NCBI RefSeq assembly: GCF_003265705.1
Contig: NW_020312902.1
Coordinates: 9,187,298 to 9,251,297, forward strand
From: Callorhinus ursinus
Taxonomy: Eukaryota; Chordata; Mammalia; Carnivora; Otariidae
Reading direction: 5' to 3'
DNA length: 64,000 bases
Position numbers and translations under genes: made by a program. Positions 13,074 to 23,804 of the stretch are shown one piece after another (the first letter of the stretch is position 1; every line of letters starts with the position of its first letter). Below the pieces are notes generated by a model. It saw nothing but the letters and a program-made list of their open reading frames with translations, did not search any database and had not been told where the DNA came from.

Positions 13074-13439
13074 TTTTTAATTTTTAAATTAACATACAAT
13101 AAAATTTGTATTTATTTTTGTGTATAGTTCTATGAATTATAGCACATGTATGGAGTCAGGTAATCACTAGCATAATAAGGATACATGATAATCCCATCAT
13201 TGCAAACAGCTCCCTTGTGCTAGCCCTTGGGAATCACACCCTCTCTTTTCCCCTAATCTTCGGCAACCACAAATTGGTTCTCTATTACTATAGTTTTGTT
13301 TTTTTGAGAACTAAATGAAATCATGCAGTCAGTAATCACTCAGGATTGGCTTTCTTCACTCAGCAGGATGTCTTTGAGATTCATCCAAATTGTTGCATGT
13401 AACAATAGTATGTTCCTTTTTATTGTTGAGAAGCATTCC
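13074..13439 (-). mobile_element. Old L1, first part (split by a younger L1)
   Basis: Reverse old L1 3' end: TTAACATACAATAAAATTTG..., CCCTAATCTTCGGCAACCAC, CACTCAGCAGGATGTCTTTG. It continues at 14281 after the younger insertion. Confidence 0.85.
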
Positions 13440-14268
13440 TTTTTTTTTTGTACATTTTTTATTTTATTTATTTATTTATTTATTTATTAACATATAATGT
13501 GTTATTTGTTTCAGAGGTACAGGTCTGTGATTCATCAGTCTTACACAATTCACAGCGCTCACCATAGCACATACCCTCCCCAATGTCTATCACCCAGCCA
13601 CCCCATCCCTCCCACCCCCCTCCATTTCAGCAACCCTCAGCTTGTTTCCTGAGATTAAGAGTCTCTTATGGTTTGTCTCCCTCTCTGGTTTCATCTTGTT
13701 TCATTTTTCCCTCTCTTCCCCTATGATCCTCTGTCTTGTTTCTCAAATTCCTCATATCAGTGAGATCATATGATACTTGTCTTTCTCTGATTGACTTATT
13801 TTGCTTAGCATAATACCTTATAGTTCCATTTACGTTGTTGCAGATGGCAAGATTTCATTTTTTGATGGCTGCATAATATTCTATTGTGTATATATACACC
13901 ACATCTTCTTTATCCATCCATCTGTCGATGGACATCTAGGCTCTTTCCATAGTTTGGCTATTGTGGACATTGCTGCTGTAAACATTAGGGTGCATGTGCC
14001 CCTTTGGATCACTAATTTATATCTTTGGTGTAAACACCCAGTAGTGCAATTGCTGGGTTGTAGGGTAGCTCTATTTTCAACTGTTTGAGGAACCTCCATA
14101 CTGTTTTCCAGAGTGGCTGCACCAGCTTGCATTCCCACCAACAGTGTAGGAGGGTTCCCCTTTCTCCACATCCTCGCCAACATCTGTTGTTTCCTGACTT
14201 TTTAATTTTAGCCATTCTGACTGGTGTGAGGTGGTATCTCATTGAAGTTTTGATTTGGATTTCCCTGA
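13440..14268 (-). mobile_element. Younger carnivore L1, 5'-truncated, nested in an old L1
   Basis: Begins with a T-run and (TTTA)n, then a type-1 3'-UTR, then the ORF2 C-terminus. On the minus strand the window reads [20 protein letters not shown] and downstream L1 residues. It is flanked by GAGAAGCATTCC (13428-13439) and GAGAAACATTCC (14269-14280), a 12-bp target duplication with one mismatch. Confidence 0.93.
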
Positions 14269-14280
14269 GAGAAACATTCC

Positions 14281-14620
14281 ATTGAATACATGTACCACAG
14301 TTCATTAGACTAATGACCCATTGGCGAACTTTTGGGTTGTTTCCAGTTTTGAGCAATTCTGAATGGAGCTTCTTTAAACATTAACATGCAGGTTTTTGTG
14401 TGAGCATAGGTTTTTCATTTCTCCAGGGCAAGTACCTAGGAGCAGGATTTCTGGGTTAGGTGGTATTTTTACATTTTTATATTTAACTTTGTATAACTTT
14501 ATATGTTTAACTTTATAAGAAACTACCAAACCATCTTCCAGAGTAGATACTGTTTTGCAATCCCCACATCAATGTATGACAATTTTAATTGTTGTACAGG
14601 CTTACTCGTAGTAGCACATC
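14281..14620 (-). mobile_element. Old L1, second part
   Basis: Resumes the old L1: TGCAGGTTTTTGTGTGAGCA, GTACCTAGGAGCAGGATTTC, CATCTTCCAGAGTAGATAC, CCCACATCAATGTATGAC. Confidence 0.85.
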
Positions 14621-16180
14621 TTTGGTATTATAGTTTTAAGAAACAAAAAGTCAATGTTCCACATGTCCATCCATGGATTATCTCAGTTCATGTTAGCAAG
14701 GACTCCTCTCTCTTCATTTTAATTCATCTAGTCCCATTTGCCTTCACAGCTCTACAAGGTCTTTTAAAATATGATTTTTGTATAATGCATCCTTTTTTTC
14801 CTCCAGTTAAAGCAGCAGAAGCAATAGTCTACCAGTACTTACTTCTTCCTTTCTGGAAGATAAAATTGGTGACGATATTATTTCATACTTCACCATTTCA
14901 GTTTGATTATACAAGCTATTCTTTCAAATCTGAAATGCTTGTGCAAATAGTGTGCAATAACTTAGAAATAATATGTGATTTTAATACATTGACATACAAA
15001 CACAGAATGGGGAGGCAATTGGGCAAATTGTGGTTAACAATAGTAAAGTTGTGTTCTCTTTATATTTATGATTATGGATGGGTAAGTTTCATTGTATTCC
15101 ATCATGATAAGAAATACCTGCCTTCCCTCTCTTTCGGAGTAGGGAGGACTGCTACAAGATTTATCCGTTTACAAATAAATATCTAGAAACAATGTAGCAA
15201 TCGATGAGATAGGTGTATCATAGATACCAAGCAGTATCATTGGTACTGGTAAGAGGTTTATAAAGTTGAATGAACTTTTACAGCAGTTTTTGAATCAGGT
15301 AGATAAACTTTCCCCCTTCTTACATTTTTTGTTTTATTCTGAGTAAAATAGGAAACTGTCAAAGGCTTTTAAGCAAAAGAAATTTGCATGACATTTTTAT
15401 GTGTTTAAAATACCATCACTTGCTGTTTTACAGGATGTCTATAATGTTTTGATCAAATATCTCATTGAGTTGGAAGAATTTTGAGCATGTGCTCCCCAAA
15501 TATTCGTATTTGTTTATAAACTGTGTTGCTACCCTTTAGGAGTTAAACGTTGGTAAAGGTAGATTGCTAGTTTTTGGATATAAAAATTAAGGATGTACAA
15601 CAGGTGATTTTGCTTCTTCTTGCACTGTGTCATTTTCTGGTGGTATTGGATATATAAACCCCAACTCGAGTATGAATTTTGCAGAGAAGACATAGAGAAG
15701 GAGCATCAGAGAAGCAGGGACAATAATGTGGAAGCTGCTGGGGTAGACATAATGAGATGTGGAAAGAATTGATATATATTTTTCATGTTTAGAGTCTTCA
15801 GATTTCTTGTAGGAATCATCCATCTATATCCACTGCCTGGCTCCTGACATTAGCTGCCCTCTCCTCTTTCCATGGGATGGCACAACCTTGTAGCACCATA
15901 TCCATGAAATCTGTTCAACAATCTTAAGGTCATACTGCGCTGGAAACCACTTAATTAGATTAGTCCACTTCTCTTCCTGATTAGGCTATTTATTTGACAG
16001 TTTTGTTAAAAAGGATGGGTTTGATGACAGAGGCCAGTAGGGAGCAAAGCTCCATGGGTTAAAAAGTAATTATCATAAAACAAACAAACAAAACCAACAA
16101 TCAACCAGTCCTGGAACCAATTTCATCTAGATCTTTCTGATTAAACCCTTCCTCAAATGGAAAATTAAATTGGAGCTTTA
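14621..16180. other. Unique sequence, no gene supported
   Basis: A 227-codon open frame (14503-15186) starts inside the old L1 and runs into this stretch. It has no domain, signal or repeat pattern and is treated as chance. Confidence 0.5.
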
Positions 16181-16196
16181 AGAAAAATGACTAGGT

Positions 16197-17298
16197 CATA
16201 TGATACATGTCTTTTTCTGATTGACTTATTTCGCTCAGCATAATACCCTCCAGTTCCATCCACATCATTGCAAATGGCAAGATCTCATTCCTTTTGATGG
16301 CTGCATAATATTCCATTATATATATATATACCACACCTTCTTTATCCATTCATCTCTCAAAGGACATCTTGGCTCTTTCCACAGTTTGGCTATTGTGGAC
16401 ATTGCTGCTATAAACATCGGGGTGCATGTACCCCTTCGGATCCCTACATTTGTATCTTTGTGGTAAATACCCAGTACTGCAATTGCTGGATCGTATGGTA
16501 GCTCTATTTTCAACTGTTTGAGGAACCTCTATACTCTTTTCCAGAGTGGCTGCACCAGCTTGCATTCCCACCAAAAATACAGGATGGTTCCCCTTTCTCC
16601 ACATCCCTGCCAACATCTGTCGTTTCCTGACTTGTTAATTTTAGCCATTCTGATTGGTGTGAGGTGATATCTCATTGAGGTTTTCATTTGGATTTCCCTG
16701 ATGCCGAGTGATGTTGAGCACTTTTTCATGTGTCTGTTGGCTGTTTGTATGTCTTCTTTGGAAAAATGTCTGTTCATGTCTTCTGCCCATTTCTTGATTG
16801 GATCATTTGTTCTTATGACCTCACTGATATGAGGAATTCTTAATCTCAGGAAACAAACTGAGGCTTGCTGGAGTGGTGGGGGGTGGGAGAGATGGGGTGA
16901 CTGGGTGATAGACATTGGGGAGGGTATGTGCTATGGTGAGCACTGTGAATTGTGTAAGACTGTTGAATCACAGACCTATACCTCTGAAACAAATAATATA
17001 TTATATGTTAAAAAAAAAAGAGAAGAAGATAGCAGGAGGGGAAGAATGAAGGGGAGTAAGTCAGAGGGGGAGATGAACCATGAGAGATGATGGACTCTGA
17101 AAAACAAACTCAGGGTTCTAGAGGGGAGGGGGCTGGGGGGATGGGTTAACCTGGTGATGGGTATTAAGGAGGGCACATATTGAATGGAGCACTGGGTGTT
17201 ATATGCAAACAATGAATCATGGAACACTACATCAAAAACTAATGATGTAATATATGGTGATTAACATAACATAAAAAATAATTTATTGAGTAAAAAAA
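16197..17298 (+). mobile_element. Twin-primed L1 (5' half inverted) with composite 3'-UTR
   Basis: 16197 to about 16813 is L1 ORF2 end in reverse orientation (minus-strand reading includes [16 protein letters not shown]). About 16814-17298 is the L1 3' end in forward orientation. In L1 order the two pieces are adjacent, meeting near ATATGACCTCACTGATATG, so almost nothing was lost. The forward part has a type-1 tail (CCTCTGAAACAAATAATATA), an A-run (about 17010-17019), then a second type-2 tail (GAAGATAGCAGGAGGGGAAG to GATTAACATAAC). Flanks AGAAAAATGACTAGGT (16181-16196) and AGAAAAATGATCAGGT (17299-17314) are a 16-bp target duplication with two mismatches, so this is one insertion. Confidence 0.9.
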
Positions 17299-17314
17299 AG
17301 AAAAATGATCAGGT

Positions 17315-18267
17315 GTCTGTGAATTCCTCTTGGATGAATCTCAAAGGGGATAACAGGGGTAAGTTCTGGAAGAAAGGAGATGTAACCTTTATGGGGAGAA
17401 AAATCAGTCATATTTTCACCAAGTTTTTGCAGGAAATTCTTCATGCAGGATTTAAGGCAGTAATAATCCTAAGTCCAAATGGAAGTATATTAAGGCAAAA
17501 TCAATATTGGCTCATAACCTACAAATATCCTGATGTCTTCTCTCCTACCCCCTTTCAATTTGCTTTTCCCACTCCTATAACAGGATAGGGATCTATTTGG
17601 ATTCTGACTTTTAAATCTGTTTTTCCTCTCCTGGAGGAACTCTGGCATACTTATCCAGGTTGGCAAGGAGTTTAACAGGGAGTGAAGAAAAGGCATTAAG
17701 CAAATGATCCAGCAAAGCTCTGAAAACTTTCTGAGGGGAGGGGAATGGCTGGCTTGGATTTCACAAAGAGCAGTTTGTAATCTGGGTGAGGTAGAATCTT
17801 CACAATGGTCTCCCTATCTAGAGGTCCCAGACTGCCAGATGTTGTTACGTTTATTGAAGGGTACAGAGCTGGGTTCCAAGGACAAACCGCTAGTCAGGGC
17901 CACAACAGGGTGTTTCTGGAAGGACATTCCAGGCTCCTTTAATGTCAGACATCACTCTTAAATATCAACACACTCAACTTTAATGATTGAGAAAGCTTCT
18001 CTCCTTCTATTCCTACTTATCATGGAGTGGTTTAAGACTGACTCAAGAGAACTTTGTTATAATTCTGCCTTGGGAAGTTTGTGGTTTTCTTGTGGTTTCT
18101 TGAATCTCATTGAAAACATCCATGAAGAACTATTCCTCTGTTGTCTTCAAGGTGACCCATGATGGACACAGGGGTCAAATTTCAATGATGTTACCATGGA
18201 AATACCATGGAAAAAGCAATGGGAAATGCGCAAACGGACACATACACACTCATGCATATCCTGGAAT
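17315..18267. other. Unique sequence, no gene seen
   Basis: Frames of 68-100 codons on both strands without recognisable features. Confidence 0.5.
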
Positions 18268-18278
18268 TAGTACTTTTT

Positions 18279-18477
18279 TTTTCAAGATTTTATTTATTTA
18301 TTTGAGAGAGAGAGAGGGAAACAGCATGAGAGGAGATAGGGCCCGAGGGAGAAGCAGGCTCCCCGCTGAGCAGGGAGCCCGATGAGGGACTCCATCCCAG
18401 GACTCCAGGATCATGACCTGAGCCGAAGGCAGTCGCTTAACCAACTGAGCCACCCAGGCGCCCTCCCCCCCTTTTTT
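18279..18477 (-). mobile_element. CAN-SINE (CTCCAGGATCATGACC subfamily)
   Basis: Reverse element with left T-run, TTTTATTTATTTATTTGAGAGAG and right head CTGAGCCACCCAGGCGCC. Flanked by TTAGTACTTTT at 18268-18278 and 18478-18488. Confidence 0.95.
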
Positions 18478-18959
18478 TTAGTACTTTTGTTTGGATAAGC
18501 ATTAACAGTCCTGGCATTCATTTATTTCGTCATGGATACCTACTGCGTAATTCTTATGTACAAACAAGCAGTGTTACAAAGTCTGTGAGGACTTAGAAAT
18601 TTGAAGACATTTAAGCCCTACTTTTAAAAAAGATTGGCTTTTTAAGAAAAACTTACTAATGTAAAACACATTTAAAAATTCATTCACCATAGACTTTCAT
18701 CTGAACTATTTACATAGCAGCTGAGGGGTTGGGTTGATACTATGATCATACAAATCAGCATTTTAGGTCCCGGAGGAGACTTTGCCACCTAACAACTTCA
18801 TTTTAAAGCTTAGTTAGCTGAGGTGGTTTGAGCAAGCATCCTCTGCAAGCTAGTGGTAATACCCAGTTGTGGAGTTGAAGTTGCCCAGACCATTTGCTCT
18901 GGGTCAGATCAAGGCCCCCACCCTCAGAGAGCAGGGAGCCTCCTCCCACGAGGTAGTGC

Positions 18960-19570
18960 AAGCTTTGAGATGCTAGGGGCCGCAGGGTTCCCGGAGCCCG
19001 GAGGCGGACGCATTTGCGGGTTGGTGGTGTCCCGGCGGCTGCGGTGGCTGCGTATCTGCAGTGCCTGCTGTCAGCCCGCAGCCGAGCCGCGCGGAGAGAC
19101 GGGCGCGGAGCCAGAGGCCCCACGACTCCCAGCCCCGCGCCTCCCAGCCCCGCGCTTGGGCTCGGCAGGCGCCTGGCTCCGCGCGCCCCGCGACCTGCCC
19201 CGCGCCGCCTCCGCGGTCCAACTTGGACGGAGTTGGGTCCTGTGCGCCTGTCCCCCAACAGCCAGCCAGCTGAAAGCCCGGCGCCGCCGCCGCCGCTCCG
19301 GCCCCCTCTCCGCTGCTCTCCGCTCCCGCGATGGGAAAAGGGAGCGCGGGGCGCGACTCCCCCCGGGGCTGAGCGCTCTCCTCCCCGGCGCGGGGCTCTG
19401 GGTCCTCGGCGCCCCGGGCGCCTGCGGTGGCGGCTCCTGCGGTGTCCCGTGGTCCCAGGGCCCCGCCCCGGGGGCGCCCGCACCTAAAGCCGCGAGGCCC
19501 GGCTGCTGCCACTCCTTTGCCTCTCTCTGCGCGCTCCTTCTACTGAGGAGGGTATGGCGGGGACGCGAAC
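18960..19570. promoter_or_regulatory. CpG island, candidate promoter/first exon
   Basis: About 600 bp of very GC-rich sequence with dense CpG, unique in this window. It holds GC-box-like sequence (GCCCCGCCCC near 19460), (CGC)n-like runs around 19280-19300 and a 15-bp tandem duplication (CTCCCAGCCCCGCGC twice, about 19127-19156). Long frames exist on both strands (157-263 aa), but they overlap one another, are rich in Ala/Arg/Pro/Gly and look like composition artefacts rather than a protein. CpG islands of this kind usually mark transcription starts. Direction and gene cannot be told from sequence; exon-like intervals further along the + strand (24461, 28284) hint weakly at + transcription. 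Confidence 0.75.
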
Positions 19571-20985
19571 TGCGGATCTGGGAGAGTGCAGGGCTCAAGA
19601 TCGGAACTCAGGCAAAGCCGCCCGCCTGGAGCTGGAGGAATTAAGGCCAATCAGCAGCGCATTTACTCTTGACAGGCGACTCCACACGCGTCTAAACTTT
19701 GTATTGTTCTGGTCACAACAGGAGCCCGAGGAGAGAAGAGGTGATGGGGTTGGAGGCAAACTTGAAGCGGGGGGGTGGGAATTAGAGCGGGCTGGGTGTT
19801 CGTACAGAGCATGAGTAGATTGGGCTTCTGGATTCAGGAAGTGCTGCCAACTGGAGCCTCTGCCTACCTTCTGCAAGACCTACCTCCATCTCACCCAACC
19901 CCCATCTACTTTTCTAGACCCTAACCCTGAAAACACTTCAGAGTGAGCTGACAAGGTTTGTCCCCCTGCTCACAGGGCTGGGTGTCGCTGAAAACCAGGC
20001 AAAGAATTGAGAACAACAGAGTTCAGGACAGCGGAGATGAAAGAGTTAAATGTCAGCAGGCTGACTTGCCTTCCGGGGAATTTGCCTTAAATCGCTAGAC
20101 TTAGTGATGGGCTCAAGTTAGACCGGAAAGGTTTGTGTTCAAAGGGTAGTTTAGATGGGAAGTCTCTTCTTCATCTCTTCTTCCTCTGGAGGGGAGGAGA
20201 GGTCAATAGACTATCCGTCCTTAGAAAATTCCCAGTTTCTGGGCACTCACCACCTGCATTACAGAGAGAGAATTCTGCAGCTCTTCTACTAGCATGGGGG
20301 AGTGTGGTCAGACCCGGAGCTTTCCAGCCTGTAGATGAGCCACTGTTCTTTGGTGTTACAAGCCCAAGGAAGATAGGATGTCCTAATGACAAAAGGCCCC
20401 TGTTTTCCCCTCTGTCTGGCCTCCTCTAGTGAATAGCGTGAATAAAGATGGTCCTCCTTCTGCTTTATGGAGGGAAGAGAGGGATCCCTGGATTACAGGA
20501 GGCCCAGTAATGGGCCAGTAATGGGGAGAGTGGGTATGCCTGGGCTTGAGCTAGACACAGAGCAGGTGGAAGCCAGCCCTTTTGGCCTCTGCAGGTGAGG
20601 TTTTGTGTTTCTAAGGAAATTATGCATCTTTAAAATCTGAAATAACAATTTAAGCTGATTATGGAAACTTAGCTTCCAGAAAGTTAAATTGGATGCAACA
20701 GCTAAAGACCATTTTAAAAAGTTCCCCAGGCATTGAGAACATTAACAAGTCAAAGTACCTTTCATGGTGTTTTCAGTGGTTATGCAGTTGCGAGAAACAT
20801 CCCCAGAGAGATGTCACTTTTAGTTGTTGGCTCATTGTCAGTTGATACTGAAATTTGTGAACATTTAAAAATAACAGTTTACTTTTTCTGAATCACTTTG
20901 GTGTTCAGGCATAGATTGCACTAAGACAAATCATGATAATAGCTGTTCCTAAACCATCAGTTCATTTTGCCTGTTTTGAACTTCC
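19571..20985. other. Downstream flank of the CpG island, no gene seen
   Basis: GC falls gradually to about 20600. Moderately GC-rich unique sequence that could hold 5'-UTR or first intron, but no exon can be fixed from sequence. Confidence 0.45.
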
Positions 20986-20989
20986 AGTA

Positions 20990-21065
20990 AATATGTACTA
21001 TTTTCGATCTGGCCTCTTTTGCTCAGCATTATGTTTGTGAGATTCATCTGCAGGTATCCTTTTAG
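20990..21065 (-). mobile_element. Small old L1 fragment
   Basis: TCTGGCCTCTTTTGCTCAGC and TGTTTGTGAGATTCATCTGC match reverse L1M-type sequence. Confidence 0.55.
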
Positions 21066-21179
21066 CAAGCAAATACTTGTTTACTAGAGAGTAACAAGGT
21101 CTTATGAGTATCTTAGTTTGGTTTTAACTTTTTTGGTGTCATCTAACTAATAAAATATCAAATATATTTTCTCAAACTC

Positions 21180-21300
21180 CCACTGTGTACTCAGGCTCTA
21201 TGCTGGGCACTGGAGAGACATAGATGATAATGTTAGGAGAGCTATTCTCCAGGTGTTTCTCAGTCTAATATGAGAGTCCTATTAACCAAAGACCATTACA
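21180..21300 (+). repeat. L2/MIR-class relic
   Basis: CACTGTGTACTCAGGCTCTATGCTGGGCACTGGAGAGACA is the ancient 'accumulating-size' motif typical of L2/MIR-class elements. Confidence 0.45.
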
Positions 21301-21954
21301 TTGTGATAAATATTGCAGAATGTATGTGTGAGAGTGATAGAACACAGAGCAGGTTGAGGCTCACATGCTCCAGGCATTGTCACAGAAGAGGTAAGTATCT
21401 ACTAGTTTTTGAAGGATGAGTAAACGGCTCACCAAGTAGAAAGTTGGGATGGAAACTTGGAGGTTGTTATAGGAAAACCCATATTTAGGTTGGTTCTGCC
21501 AACCAGCCTTGAGATGTGGTCTCTCTCTCAATTCAAATTCTTTCTCTGTCATAGTGAGAGATGTGCCGCACTCCCTGCCCTCGTGGGGCTCTGGGTGAGA
21601 TCTGAAGAGAGGTTATGACACGCTTCTCATGCTGGCAGTTCTGTACAGAGGTGGTCATCATCATTAACTATGAGTGGATTCATCAATACGTATTTAACAC
21701 AATCCATGTGCCAGGAACTGCTCTGCTGAGGGCACCAAAAGTGGAAGATACGGCTCTCCTACTAGGGTACGTTTCTATCTTACACTTTTTTCAAGATGCC
21801 TAGCCTGAGAGCCTGGTAGTTTGTGTGAGGGATAGATGCAAGAGTGAGGGAACCACCGAGGGAGGGAGTTGAATGTAAGACTCATATATCTCTGAAAATG
21901 TTAATTTGCAGATGCGTGATGGACAGGGATGAAACAAATACAGATAAAAACTCA

Positions 21955-22135
21955 AACAGCAAAGGCAGGGTGGTTTGGAGGAAAGAGTATGGGCTTTGTA
22001 GCCAAATAGTGAGGGGGCTTACTCCAGACTTCAGTTCAAGTTCAACAGCCATTGAATACATTCATATTTGGGGGCAGGTGATTGAATCCCTCTGAGCTTC
22101 AGAATTCACATCCTGAAATGCAGATTTGAACCATG
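21955..22135 (+). repeat. MIR SINE
   Basis: TGGGCTTTGTAGCCAAATAG, AATCCCTCTGAGCTTCAGAATTCACATCCTGAAATG. Confidence 0.6.
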
Positions 22136-22139
22136 TTTG

Positions 22140-22850
22140 AAAATCACTTGACATGGTCTTTTACTAGCTTGCTTAACAAATAGATACTGAGCATGTCCTC
22201 TGTGCTACGTGCTGTGGTATTGTGAATAACCAAGGACAAGGCTACTGTTTTCATGGAGTATTTTTGGTAGGGACAGAAAATATAAGTTAAAGGTCAACTT
22301 GGGGCTCCTTAATTATATAGGTTAATATGTGGACAGTAAAGAAAGATGTTAAGCAGATGAAATGGGGTGATGCTGGTTGATGAGAAATAAAAAGCACGCC
22401 AAGGAATTTCTTGCAGTCAGTGTTCCATGTGTCATAGTATATGTAGACTGCTGTGTATAGTAGTAGGAGTATCGAATCCCTGATGACATTTTTGAGGATG
22501 ACATTTAAATTCTCACTCTATTTTAATGCTTAGATACAGAATGTTGTAGCCCTTGAAAATACACACAACTGAGAATGTTCTTTGTAGCTCATGATTGGAA
22601 ATGTGGACTTGCCCTTGCTTACCACAGAATATTACCTTTGTTACTCTTATCAGGAAAGGAACTAGTCATCTCATGGGAAGGCATCTTCTATCATGTGGTG
22701 CCTTTCAAAAAATAACTGACTTTGTAAGGGAGATATCCTGTGCCAGGAAATAATGCAAACTGAGTTGTTTCCCTGATGAGTTTGTCCAACAAAGGTCCCA
22801 GTGAAGAAAAGTTGTCCGTTTTCTGAGGGTAGAATTGTGTCTCATAAACT
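22140..22850. other. Unique sequence with an L2-like trace near 22165-22265
   Basis: No gene seen. Confidence 0.5.
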
Positions 22851-22857
22851 TGATTGG

Positions 22858-23063
22858 GTTTTTAAAGAAATTGAGGTATAACTGACATATGAGTTTCAGG
22901 GGTACAACATAATGATTCAATATTTGTATGCATTGTGAAATGATCTTCACAACAAATCTAGTTAACATCTGCCACCATACATAGTTATGTTTTTTTTCTT
23001 GTGATGAGAAATTTTAAGATCCATTCTGTTAGCAACTTCCGTATATGCAATACAATATTATTA
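22858..23063 (-). mobile_element. L1 3'-UTR, first part (split by SINE)
   Basis: GAGGTATAACTGACATATGAGTTTCAGGGGTACAAC..., TGCATTGTGAAATGATCTTCA are reverse old-L1 3'-UTR. Continues after the SINE at 23283. Confidence 0.88.
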
Positions 23064-23265
23064 TTATTATTATTATTTAAAGATTTTATTTATTTATTTG
23101 AGAGAGAGAGAATGAGAGACAGAGAGCACGAGAGGGAAGAGGGTCAGAGGGAGAAGCAGACCCCCTGCTGAGCAGGGAGCCCGATGTGGGACTCGATCCC
23201 GGGACTCCAGGATCATGACCTGAGCTGAAGGCAGTCGCTTAACCAACTGAGCCACCCAGGCACCC
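23064..23265 (-). mobile_element. CAN-SINE inside L1
   Basis: Complete reverse element. Exact 17-bp target duplication GCAATACAATATTATTA at 23047-23063 and 23266-23282. The (ATT)n at the left edge expanded from the target/tail. Confidence 0.97.
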
Positions 23266-23282
23266 GCAATACAATATTATTA

Positions 23283-23800
23283 ACTATAGTCACCTTGCAG
23301 TACATTACATCCTTATGACATTTATTTTATAACTGGAAATTTGTACCTTTTGACCCCCTTTGCCCATTTTGGCCACTCTGCATCTGGCAACCACCAATAT
23401 GTCCTGTGTAACTATGAATATTTTTTCTTTCTTTCTTTCTTTCTTTTTTTTTTTGAGTCCACATATAAATGAAATCATATGATACTTGCCTTTCACTGTC
23501 TGACTTGTTTTGCTTAGCATAATGCCCTCAAGGTCTATCTATGTTGTAGCAAATGGCAAGATTCCATTCTTTATTATGGCTGAATAATATTCATATATAT
23601 ATACATATATATATGTATATATATATATACCGTACTTTTCTCTATCCATTAAGCTATTAGTGAAGAGTTGGTTTGTTTCCATGTCTTGGCTTTTATAAAT
23701 AATGCTGTAATGAACATGGGGGTACATATATCTTTTTGAGTCAGCATTTTTGTTTTCTATGGATAAATACCCATAAGTACTAAGTAATACTATTTTTGCT
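23283..23800 (-). mobile_element. L1, second part, with internal simple repeats
   Basis: ATGATACTTGCCTTTCACTGTC..., CTTGTTTTGCTTAGCATAATGC, GCAAATGGCAAGATTCCATTC. It carries a (CTTT)n/T-run at about 23425-23453 and a (TA)n-rich tract at 23594-23631. Confidence 0.88.
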
Positions 23801-23804
23801 GCAT

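Noticed and set aside
13881..14356. Minus-strand frames of 100-114 aa with WWECK-type sequence
   Set aside because: These are remnants of the L1 ORF2 C-terminus, not host genes.
14503..15186. 227-codon open frame on the + strand
   Set aside because: It begins in reverse-oriented old L1 sequence, shows no domain, signal or repeat pattern, and has no splice or promoter context; a chance frame in AT-rich DNA.
18803..19644. Several long overlapping frames (157-263 aa) on both strands
   Set aside because: All lie in the CpG island, where stop codons are rare. They overlap in opposite directions and have low-complexity Ala/Arg/Pro/Gly composition.
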